Assembly: GCA_965208605.1 (NCBI GenBank)
Contig: OZ242345.1
Location: forward strand, 1,612,001 to 1,676,000
DNA from: UBA9659 sp965208605
Lineage (GTDB): Bacteria > Pseudomonadota > Gammaproteobacteria > Pseudomonadales > Azotimanducaceae
DNA: 64,000 nucleotides
Direction: 5' to 3'
Position numbers and translations under genes: made by a program. Shown here piece after piece: positions 35,523 through 42,555 of the stretch (position 1 is its first letter; every line of letters starts with the position of its first letter). Below the pieces are notes generated by a model, which ran no database searches, had not been told where the DNA came from, and saw only the letters and a program-made list of their open reading frames with translations.

Positions 35523-35701
35523 TTACCATGCATCAATGTCTCGCTTCAGCTCATCGCTGGTCAGGGTATCACTGCGTTCAACGGCGTCTTGCCCTTACGC
35601 ACTTTATCGAGTACATAAAGCCGATACATAATCTCTTCCATATCGGCATTCTCGGAAACTTGGTTAATCATGTCTAAAGCATCTTGTTTAGCAGCTTGCA
35701 T
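35523..35701 (-). pseudogene. Frameshifted small antitoxin-like gene
   Basis: From ATG at 35701 the frame reads MQAAKQDALDMI, then QVSENADMEEIMYRLYVLD and KVRKG. One missing base after AAGGGC shifts the frame. The next frame continues QDAVERSDTLTSDELKRDI and DAW, then TAA. Together they form one ~60-residue protein of a type I recall as the antitoxin partner of small RelE-like toxins. No toxin gene is next to it. The rest of 35422-35836 has no other gene. Confidence 0.65.
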
Positions 35702-35836
35702 AAGGTTGCCTCTCAAAGTTAAGTGCGTCAGCGAGCTTAATCAACTGATAACTCAGGCTAACAGATAACTCAGGCTCTCTCTTGACACATCGTGTGATGG
35801 TACTTATAGTATTCTTTATTTGCAAGGTCACCTTCA

Positions 35837-37756
35837 ATGCGCCAGATAGAAATCCCAGCAAACTCTTCCGCTGACTATTATGAGAGCTTCCGAAAGCTAT
35901 ATTACCATCTGTATTCCAATAGTTCCGCAAGTAGGGCTGAGAGAATTATTAGTGATATATCTAAACTACTGCTGGTGACCTTGGGTGTAAACAACAGATC
36001 GCACAAAAAAGTTATCTCGGATTTTTTAGCCGGCAATACATCAGCTAATGAGACTCTATTACCTTTAATACAACAAAAATATGCAGATGTTTTCGATGAA
36101 GGTGATCGCTTTGGCGTTGATGACGACTCGTTGCGAATGGGATTAGAATCGATCTTGGCATTGGATCTGAAAAACGCACCCTCCCACATACTTGGTGATG
36201 CATTTCAGGCATTAATTGGACCTAATTTAAGAGGCGACAAAGGACAGTTTTTCACTCCTAAAAGTATAGTACGGTGCATGATTGAGATATTAGCTCCCGA
36301 ATCAGAATCTACTGTCGTTGACCCGGCCTGCGGCACTGGTGGGTTCTTGACTGAAGTGGCTGCCTACTGGGATAAGAAAAAGTATACACCAGGGCAGGTC
36401 ATTGCGATTGACAAAGATAAAGATCTTTTTATTCTTACCTCTGCTTTATTAAAAATATCAAACCCTAAGAAAGCTAAAGCTATAAACCAAAACTCTTTAG
36501 ATATAAAGTTATTAAAGACCCTTCCCAAAGCATCATCACCCTTCAATGCTGATTACGTAATCACGAACCCTCCATTTGGTTCAAAAATTCCAATTAAAGG
36601 TGAAGCGATTCTTTGTCAGTATGAACTCGGTTACAACTGGGAGTTTTCACAAGAAGAAAAGAAGTGGGTTAAAGCAAATACTATTCGAGCAACGCAAGAC
36701 CCTCAAACTCTTTTCATAGAGCTTTGTGTTGAAATGCTAAAAGATGGTGGAAAAATGGGGATTGTTTTGCCTGAAGGCATATTTGGCAACAAGACTTGTG
36801 GATATATTTGGGACTACCTTAGAGGGAAGGGGAAAATTATAGGTTTAATAGACTGCCCTCGCACAGCATTTCAACCAGGTACAGACACAAAAACAAATAT
36901 ACTGTTTTTTGAAAAATGCAATAACCCAAAGCATGGCCTGACGAAAATAGCCGTCGCTATAAATTGCGGTCACGACAGGAGAGGACGGAAGATTGCCAGC
37001 AATGGTTTGGCTCATGCTGATGATTTTCAGCATATAGCTAATGATTGGTTTTCCAAAAAACACGAGTTCTGTTTTGATACAAGAATAACAAACCCCTACT
37101 ACTTAGTTCCTAGATATTATGACGAAAAAACTAACTACCTTTTGGAGGACGATGCAAAGAGCATAGATGCCACAGTAATTTCTTTTGGTGAAATGATCGA
37201 AAGAGGCTGGCTATCGATTAAAAAAGGGCACGAGGTTGGCTCTGACTCTTATGGTACAGGCGAAGTACCATTTGTAAGGACTTCTGATCTCAGCAACTTT
37301 GAGATTTCAATTGATCCAACGAAAGCGGTTAGTGAGGAAATTTATAAAGAATTCTCGAAAGATCAAAATCTAAAACCAGGGAATATTCTCATGGTAGTTG
37401 ATGGCCGATATAGAATTGGTCGCTCAGCAATTTTGCATAGTTATAACGCAAAATGTATTGCACAAAGCCATTTAAAAATCATCTCAGTTGACGAAAAAGT
37501 ATCTCCTATTGATTCCTTTGAGCTTTTGTACTTATTGTCGATGAAAAGCGTCCAGAGATATATTAGAAGCTTGGTTTTTATTCAGTCAACATTAGGCTCT
37601 ATTGGCTCTAGAATTAAAGAGATTAAAATACCCGTTCCAAACAAGAAGGATAAAATGTTTAAAGATAAGGTAGATAACTTCCGTACATCCTTAGAGCAAA
37701 GAGCGATGCTTTTAAGTTCCTTGCTCGAGCTTGAGAACCAAAGTGTAGAGCTTTAG
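35837..37756 (+). CDS. N6-adenine DNA methyltransferase with half-specificity domain
   Basis: 639 aa. HsdM-like N-terminal helices lead to motif I VVDPACGTGGFL (160-171) and motif IV NPPF (244-247), the adenine-N6 signature. From about residue 430 a single target-recognition domain follows (SIKKGHEVGSDSYGTG, VPFVRTSDL, LGSIGSRIKEIKIPVP), like half of an HsdS subunit. So methylase and specificity are fused. The gene overlaps the convergent HNH nuclease gene by 4 nt at the stops. The nearby C-protein gene and C-box indicate a complete restriction-modification system. No HsdR is present. Confidence 0.88.
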   Translation: MRQIEIPANSSADYYESFRKLYYHLYSNSSASRAERIISDISKLLLVTLGVNNRSHKKVISDFLAGNTSANETLLPLIQQKYADVFDEGDRFGVDDDSLRMGLESILALDLKNAPSHILGDAFQALIGPNLRGDKGQFFTPKSIVRCMIEILAPESESTVVDPACGTGGFLTEVAAYWDKKKYTPGQVIAIDKDKDLFILTSALLKISNPKKAKAINQNSLDIKLLKTLPKASSPFNADYVITNPPFGSKIPIKGEAILCQYELGYNWEFSQEEKKWVKANTIRATQDPQTLFIELCVEMLKDGGKMGIVLPEGIFGNKTCGYIWDYLRGKGKIIGLIDCPRTAFQPGTDTKTNILFFEKCNNPKHGLTKIAVAINCGHDRRGRKIASNGLAHADDFQHIANDWFSKKHEFCFDTRITNPYYLVPRYYDEKTNYLLEDDAKSIDATVISFGEMIERGWLSIKKGHEVGSDSYGTGEVPFVRTSDLSNFEISIDPTKAVSEEIYKEFSKDQNLKPGNILMVVDGRYRIGRSAILHSYNAKCIAQSHLKIISVDEKVSPIDSFELLYLLSMKSVQRYIRSLVFIQSTLGSIGSRIKEIKIPVPNKKDKMFKDKVDNFRTSLEQRAMLLSSLLELENQSVEL

Positions 37757-38436
37757 TTAGAGTTGCTAACTCTAACTAATATACCCTCTATCCATTCGTA
37801 AAACTCATCGAGAGTTTTGTTTCCTTGCGCTATATTACAATCCCTATGCGCAAACCCAACGTTCTCACCCGAATGAATTCTTGGGTTGCTGTGTGCTGTT
37901 TCAATCTCAGCCTTACCACGTTGAGCGACCTCAAATAGTGTAAAGCTCAATGGCTCTCTGCATACAATACATGTCGTACTATTTTTAGTGAAATCTCCAA
38001 ACCTTTCCTCTAAATATTTTTTTGTTTCTTCGGGGCAATCGGGAGCGTCAGGCATTTGATATACCAATGTTGCTAGCTTTCCAGAAACCAGCATACACTC
38101 TTGATATGTGGCGGATTTTTCTCTCAGCTTATCAACGACACCAGGCTTCATTAACCTCATATCCAAACCAAACTGTAGTAGCTCTTCGTTGCTCAACAAC
38201 ATAACCCAACGGAGAATTCTATTTGGCCCAGCGTCTTTGCTTTTCCATGTCGCACCTGTAGTCATAGTTGAGTCGCGTACAATTTTGTCTGCAACTTGTT
38301 TGTGCCTAGCCTTTAAATGCAGTAAATATGGGTATTCAGAGCATCGTCCTGTATGGTCTTTTTCTTGATGGCAGTATTTTTCAGAAACGTCTTTATATTT
38401 TGAAGTGTTAGCAATTGCTTTTTTACATAGCTCCAT
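37753..38436 (-). CDS. HNH restriction endonuclease
   Basis: 227 aa from ATG at 38436, which overlaps the TAA of the C-protein gene in TAATG. A start 8 codons earlier is less likely. The C-terminal half has CIVCREPLSF, then ETAHSNPR, GENVGFAHRDCNIAQGNKTL: a CxxC plus H-N-H pattern. The N-terminal half is of unknown fold. It is convergent with the methylase and coupled to the regulator, so it is most likely the cutting subunit of this system. Recognition sequence unknown. Confidence 0.75.
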   Translation of the reverse strand: MELCKKAIANTSKYKDVSEKYCHQEKDHTGRCSEYPYLLHLKARHKQVADKIVRDSTMTTGATWKSKDAGPNRILRWVMLLSNEELLQFGLDMRLMKPGVVDKLREKSATYQECMLVSGKLATLVYQMPDAPDCPEETKKYLEERFGDFTKNSTTCIVCREPLSFTLFEVAQRGKAEIETAHSNPRIHSGENVGFAHRDCNIAQGNKTLDEFYEWIEGILVRVSNSN

Positions 38437-38660
38437 TACATTGATTCCCTGTTTAAGCATAGTAGTAATTCACTTGGGCTACATTTTAGGGTTCTAGCAA
38501 TAATTGAAATATTTTGAAGCGATACATTTCGCTCACCTCTCTCAATACTTCCAATATAAGTACGATGAAGATCACAAAGGTGCGCCAACTCCTCTTGAGA
38601 TAAACCTAGAGCAGTTCTTCGTCGTTTAATTTCGTTACCGAGTGTTGCAAGAATATCCAT
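38436..38660 (-). CDS. Restriction-modification controller (C) protein, Xre family
   Basis: 74 aa with a helix-turn-helix: LGLSQEELAHLCDLHRTYIG followed by SIERGERNVSLQNISIIARTL. The length and sequence match C proteins, which delay nuclease expression when the system enters a new host. Its stop overlaps the nuclease start. A C-box-like site lies 44 bp upstream. Confidence 0.85.
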   Translation of the reverse strand: MDILATLGNEIKRRRTALGLSQEELAHLCDLHRTYIGSIERGERNVSLQNISIIARTLKCSPSELLLCLNRESM

Positions 38661-38703
38661 CTAAATGACCCAAACGTATTTTAAGCCAAGTTAGTAACTT
38701 GAT

Positions 38704-38729
38704 GACTTTAAGTCTACATACTATAAGTA
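38704..38729 (-). promoter_or_regulatory. C-box-like operator
   Basis: Two sites of the form 4-3-4 lie side by side: GACT-TTA-AGTC at 38704-38714 and TACT-ATA-AGTA at 38719-38729, with centres 15 bp apart. GACTnnnAGTC is the half-operator of C proteins. The position before the C gene supports autoregulation. Confidence 0.7.
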
Positions 38730-38877
38730 GCGTAGCGATAATGTGGGTTGGGGGATAGGACGAATTAGCCCCCTCTCTTCAAGTGCTTGATTCAAGTGCT
38801 CAAAAGTAGCGTCCATCAGCCTTCACCTCGCCACCGCACTCTGCTCAATTTCAATGGCAAACACGTTGCTTGAGCCG

Positions 38878-39080
38878 CTACGCGAGCTTCTCATGGCGGC
38901 AGGACTCACACCGAACACGCAGAAACCCGTGCTCAAGACGACCGCACTTCAGGCAATCATCGAACTCCCTGACGACATAATCTGGCAAGCGCTTACCCTG
39001 CCCCACCAGCATCGTCTGGAACTCGGGCCAGTGTTTCCTGGTTATCTGGTAAAGGAGTGAATGTTCTGGCCGCTGTGGAG
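38878..39080 (-). pseudogene. IS91-family transposase remnant
   Basis: About 64 residues remain: RPEHSLLYQITRKHWPEFQ, GKRLPDYVVREFDDCLKCG and RLEHGFLRVRCESCRHEKLA. This is the N-terminal zinc-binding part of IS91/ISCR-type transposases. A stop ends it right before the next cysteine pair, and the catalytic part is absent. Neither end of the element is visible. Between 39081 and 39269 I see no gene. Confidence 0.75.
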
Positions 39081-39269
39081 AAATCCACAGAGGATGAAGC
39101 CAAGGATAAGCTCGAGTCGCTTTTGAATAAAGCCACGAGCAAAACCGAAAAAAATCGGACGAATAAAAAAATACGGAACTTTCTAGTTTAAGGTATTGCA
39201 AATAACATATTGCAATTCCGTCACTCAAACCCTAGCATCCCATGTCTAATACTCAAAAAGGGGAGACCC

Positions 39270-39608
39270 ATGCGCTATATCATTATTTCTATAACATGCT
39301 TGACACTGGTGGCTTGTGCGGGGCGAAACGCAAGCCCAATTCAAATAATTCAATATGGAGACAGTGCGCTCGCTTGCGAGGAATTGATTGGTCAAATGGC
39401 TGTCCTTGATTCTCAAGCACGCAAGAAATTAGGAAAAGAATCTCGGAAAACAGGCAAGAATGTTGGGCTTGGTGTTGCCGGTGCGTTTTTACTTGTACCT
39501 CTGTTCTTCATGGATTTTTCTGAAGCTGATCGCATAGAAGCAGAAGCATTACGCGACAGATACTTACATCTACAAAGATTGGCTCAGAAGAACAAATGTG
39601 AGTTCTAG
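39270..39608 (+). CDS. Small lipoprotein, unknown function
   Basis: 112 aa from ATG at 39270 with AAAGGGGAGA upstream. MRYIIISITCLTLVACAG is a lipoprotein signal with lipobox LVAC. After it come two helical parts (ALACEELIGQMAVLDSQARK and RIEAEALRDRYLHLQRLAQK) and one central hydrophobic helix (VGLGVAGAFLLVPLFFM). The family is not recognised by name. It is probably anchored in the envelope. Confidence 0.75.
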   Translation: MRYIIISITCLTLVACAGRNASPIQIIQYGDSALACEELIGQMAVLDSQARKKLGKESRKTGKNVGLGVAGAFLLVPLFFMDFSEADRIEAEALRDRYLHLQRLAQKNKCEF

Positions 39609-39933
39609 CAACTGCTTTTATTCGTCATCAAGAGCCAGTTCGTCTTAATCGCCCCTGATAGGGAAGGCTCTTCTGAGTGAGCGCAAGAACGCACTCCAGT
39701 TAGGGGCTTGCCACATCAATGCCATGACTGCATACATGTGCTGTTTTAGTTCCGGCAAGCCCTATTTGAGGAAACAGCCAAAGAAATACACACCGATGAA
39801 GTAGCAGGACAATACAAAGACAAAAGCCAACGGGTGGCAAATAGTCTTATATTGGGAATATATTTTCGACCTCGAAAAGACACCTTGAGAAGACACCTTA
39901 AGAAGATAAGCAGCACCCTGAAAGAAAGATGCC
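39609..39933. other. Gap without a clear gene
   Basis: A plus-strand frame without a start codon (39750-39950) reads LFEETAKEIHTDEVAGQYKD and NSLILGIYFRPRKDTLRRHL; it could be a fragment of a lost gene but I do not recognise it. A 13-14-bp doublet (AGACACCTTGAGA, AGACACCTTAAGA) lies at its end. Confidence 0.4.
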
Positions 39934-40203
39934 ATGAAATCAATCCCTAAGCATGCAAAAGCTTATCATCGCAGCCCCGCTTTTACTGAAAAGACCGTGC
40001 CTGCATCGCTCCTAAAAAGTCACACCACAAAAGCGGGTGTCTGGGGATTGATTCAGATTGAGAGTGGGCAGTTGGAATATATAATTGAAGGCGGTGAAAA
40101 GTACTTATTATCTCGCGAGACCTTTGGTGTGGTCGAACCAGAAAAGCCACATCATGTGAAGCTCGTCGGTGGGGTTTCATTTTTTATCGAATTCTATCAA
40201 TAA
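39934..40203 (+). CDS. DUF1971 cupin-like protein (YeaR/TehB-like)
   Basis: 89 aa: KAYHRSPAFTEKTVPASLLK, then HTTKAGVWGLIQIESGQLEY and VVEPEKPHHVKLVGGVSFFI. This is the DUF1971 cupin, found in YeaR and at the N-terminus of some TehB proteins, and linked to nitrate or tellurite response. Its exact role is unknown. The gene starts close to a decayed gap and has no obvious operon partner. Confidence 0.8.
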   Translation: MKSIPKHAKAYHRSPAFTEKTVPASLLKSHTTKAGVWGLIQIESGQLEYIIEGGEKYLLSRETFGVVEPEKPHHVKLVGGVSFFIEFYQ

Positions 40204-40236
40204 ACAGAGCTCGCGGACTTTCTCGGCAAGCATGTT

Positions 40237-40434
40237 TCAGGATGACCCCCATTTGCTATGACCTTTCCCGCCATAAGGAAATGGGATGGGTGGCGGTTCT
40301 TCATCATAATCTATAATCCAGCCAACTCGATCAAAATCGCCAAAGCCGCGTAATTTTCTACTGGCATCATCAAATATTTTTTCGTATTCAGATGCCTTCT
40401 TTTTTTTATCGGTTGATTTTTGATTGTTGCTCAT
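40237..40434 (-). CDS. Small hypothetical protein, 65 aa
   Basis: The start is Lys-rich (MSNNQKSTDKKKKASEYEKI) and the C-terminal half has PPPIPFPYGGKG. No family is recognised. GAGG lies 8 nt before the ATG. It is probably real, given its regular composition and RBS, but the evidence is limited. It lies in the parD neighbourhood on the other strand. Confidence 0.4.
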   Translation of the reverse strand: MSNNQKSTDKKKKASEYEKIFDDASRKLRGFGDFDRVGWIIDYDEEPPPIPFPYGGKGHSKWGSS

Positions 40435-40527
40435 TATATAACCCTCCTCATATCATCTTTGGTATGAATATAACCACGAATATTGAGTTTTGTTGACAAA
40501 TAATCAACCTTGGATTTAACCACCTGT

Positions 40528-40581
40528 TTGACAATATTTGCCATATATTGCCATAATCTCATCTTTGAAAATGACAGGAGG
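40528..40581 (+). promoter_or_regulatory. parD promoter with direct repeats
   Basis: -35 TTGACA (40528-40533), an 18-bp spacer and -10 CATAAT (40552-40557). TGCCATA occurs twice between them, 10 bp apart, a likely operator for the antitoxin. AGGAGG (40576-40581) is the ribosome-binding site of parD. Confidence 0.6.
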
Positions 40582-40586
40582 AAGCC

Positions 40587-40838
40587 ATGGCCAGCATGAA
40601 CATCTCCGTGCCGGACCCGATGAAACATTGGGTGCAGGCTCAAATTAATGACGGCAAATACGCGAGCTCCAGCGACTATGTGCGCGATCTCATTCGAAAG
40701 GACCAGCACGAAAAGGACAAGCTTGCCGCCCTACAGGCCGCTATTACTTTGGGCATTGAGAGCGGCCAGGCCGGGGAACTTGATGTGGCGTCTATCAAAC
40801 AGAAAGCCAGACAGATGGCAGGGTTTGATACTTCTTGA
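40587..40838 (+). CDS. ParD-family antitoxin
   Basis: 83 aa ribbon-helix-helix antitoxin: MASMNISVPDPMKHWVQAQI, then DGKYASSSDYVRDLIRKDQ and a C-terminal toxin-binding helix. Strong AGGAGG ribosome-binding site. The following parE start overlaps in TGATG, but parE is cut after ~13 codons, so the antitoxin is an orphan here. Confidence 0.88.
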   Translation: MASMNISVPDPMKHWVQAQINDGKYASSSDYVRDLIRKDQHEKDKLAALQAAITLGIESGQAGELDVASIKQKARQMAGFDTS

Positions 40839-40966
40839 TGCCACGAATACTTAAGCAGACCCAGGCTGGCGGCGACGCAAGATATGAACTACATATAGGC
40901 GTTGAATTCCCGATACCTTTCGCTCAAAAAATCCCGGTTTGGCCAAGCGGTTTTATCAGCGGGTAA
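40838..40966 (+). pseudogene. Truncated parE toxin start
   Basis: ATG overlaps the parD stop (TGATG). The reading MPRILKQTQAGGDA resembles the first residues of ParE toxins. It then runs into unrelated sequence (antisense to the 3' end of the HNH gene at 40889) and ends at 40966 after 42 codons. The toxin is lost by a junction near 40876. Confidence 0.6.
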
Positions 40967-41794
40967 AATAATCGAAGAGCCATGTAATTCTTTTAATCCA
41001 TACTGCAACATCGGACCGTCTTCTTCTTCCAGAATCATCTGCTTAACTTCCACTTTGAAGTCGGGCGTTATCCCGATCAACCGACTGTCAAATGCAGCGT
41101 GATGAAGTTTGCAAAGCGAAATGCCATTGTTGACCGTAGTTTGACTATGCTCTTCGGAATCGGGAATGATATGAGCGGCATCGAGCAACTCTCTATGTCG
41201 CAATTTGCATAAAGCGCATTGCTCCCGGTAAGCGGCCAGAACTTTCTCCCTGAAAGTACGCTGATGCAAACGAACGCGAGTCTCTCTTGTTATGTATGCT
41301 TTTCTTAAATGGTCGCTATCACGCACCGACTTGCCGATATCTTCCTTGTGCTCGGTTATATTTTTAGTTTCGTCAACCGCCACTCGAAACTCCAACGCGC
41401 CAACATCGTCAGCAATGACATATACCGGCCACACCGCCATATACTTGCCGGGCACGATTCCATGAAAATACACCAGCGGCAACCGCAACTCCATCGCTTT
41501 TCTCAAGCCGACATTGTCGCGGTGTTGCGGGTTGCTACCGCGATATTTATACAAAATGAAATCTGTCTCGGTAATTACATCTTGATAGGGGCTATTGGGG
41601 GAGGTGGTTATGGACAGCGGATACTCCGACAGTTTGGGAGTGAAAATCCCTTGCGGCCCGATGATGTGTATGCGCTTGTCGGAAAAAAGAAAGCCCACTT
41701 CCAATAGTTTTCGCGGAAGAACATCGCCATGAACTTTCACTTGCTTTGACAGCCATTCAAAAGCCACACGCCGGATTGACAAATCAACATTCAT
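40889..41794 (-). CDS. HNH endonuclease, COG3440-like
   Basis: 301 aa. The C-terminal part has CALCKLRHRELLDAAHIIPD, NNGISLCKLHHAAFDSRLIG: CxxC plus HNH motif. The N-terminal half (GPQGIFTPKLSEYPLSITTS, YKYRGSNPQHRDNVGLRKAM, PLVYFHGIVPGKY) is a domain I know from predicted restriction endonucleases of this type and may sense DNA, perhaps modified DNA. It could be a stand-alone type IV-like nuclease. No methylase lies next to it on this strand. Confidence 0.75.
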   Translation of the reverse strand: MNVDLSIRRVAFEWLSKQVKVHGDVLPRKLLEVGFLFSDKRIHIIGPQGIFTPKLSEYPLSITTSPNSPYQDVITETDFILYKYRGSNPQHRDNVGLRKAMELRLPLVYFHGIVPGKYMAVWPVYVIADDVGALEFRVAVDETKNITEHKEDIGKSVRDSDHLRKAYITRETRVRLHQRTFREKVLAAYREQCALCKLRHRELLDAAHIIPDSEEHSQTTVNNGISLCKLHHAAFDSRLIGITPDFKVEVKQMILEEEDGPMLQYGLKELHGSSIILPADKTAWPNRDFLSERYREFNAYM

Positions 41795-41971
41795 ATTAAA
41801 TAAAAAGATAACAACTGTGACCCGCTATCTTACCCTTTTCTTGAATGAATTCGTCCAGGATATGATACCGTCCCAATCAGTGCCATTCGCTCTGACCCAC
41901 CCGACCATGTACCGACAACGAGAGATAAATCGGCTATGGTTGAGGTGCTAAGAGAACCTCGGAGAATCGCT

Positions 41972-42241
41972 ATGCCTTTAAAAGCTATTTCAGTGAGATT
42001 AGATGACGAAACCTTAGCCCGTGTAGGTCAGATGGCCAAAGCGATGGGTAGACCACGCACATGGCTGATGGCTGAAGCCATTAAGCAGTATGTGGCGCGT
42101 GAAGAGCGGTTTATCCGTGAAGTGGAGAAAGGCGTGAAAGCCGCTGATGAAGGGCACTTGATCGAGCATACGGACATCAAAGCCAAATGGGAGGCCAAAC
42201 GTGCAGCTCATTTGGTGCGAAAACTCCCTGCAACCGGGTAA
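41972..42241 (+). CDS. Ribbon-helix-helix antitoxin-like protein
   Basis: 89 aa from ATG at 41972 (MPLKAISVRLDDETLARVGQ), with GGAG nearby. SVRLDDETLARVGQMAKAMG, RPRTWLMAEAIKQYVAREER is a CopG/MetJ-type RHH domain. The C-terminal helix (IEHTDIKAKWEAKRAAH) is of the kind that contacts ParE/RelE toxins. No toxin gene follows. It is therefore an orphan. Confidence 0.75.
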   Translation: MPLKAISVRLDDETLARVGQMAKAMGRPRTWLMAEAIKQYVAREERFIREVEKGVKAADEGHLIEHTDIKAKWEAKRAAHLVRKLPATG

Positions 42242-42259
42242 TGATGGCGCGAGGCAATG

Positions 42260-42352
42260 ACTGGATTTCCCCAGAACCCCGTCATTCTCGTCACCCCCGT
42301 CATCACAGCCATCGGCTGTGATGACGGGGGTGACGGGAATCCAGAGGAACGA
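42260..42352. repeat. Dispersed repeat with a 22-bp perfect hairpin
   Basis: Two arms, CGTCACCCCCGTCATCACAG and CTGTGATGACGGGGGTGACG (with CC/GG inside), enclose ATC at about 42288-42334. TGGATTTCCCC and GGAATCCAGAGGAACG border it. It is the most symmetrical copy of the long-hairpin subtype seen here. Confidence 0.85.
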
Positions 42353-42393
42353 AGTCAACCACCTGTGGGGCATCTTATTAAAATGAGGGCTCT

Positions 42394-42421
42394 TTGGATT
42401 CAACCCCGAAGTGCAACCGGG
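42394..42421. repeat. 28-bp repeat shared with 2483-2510
   Basis: Identical over 28 bp to the copy at 2483-2510. It precedes the helicase-partner gene. The remaining part of 42353-42555 shows no gene. Confidence 0.6.
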
Positions 42422-42555
42422 ATTGGCCTGGGGAGGGTGAACGGCGTTTTGCGAGGGCATCGCCAAAACCCTTCTCGGCTCGCCCTGCGAGAATCCACAC
42501 ACCGCGGGCTTGATTTTGTTAGTATTTCAGCAAAACTAATGACCGATTGGAAGAA

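Noticed and set aside
38854..39060. Plus-strand frame of 68 aa
   Set aside because: It is antisense to the IS91 transposase remnant, which has a recognisable zinc-domain sequence.
40434..40709. Minus-strand frame of 91 aa overlapping parD
   Set aside because: It overlaps the parD gene and its promoter on the other strand. Only its last ~36 codons lie outside, and there is no supporting motif.
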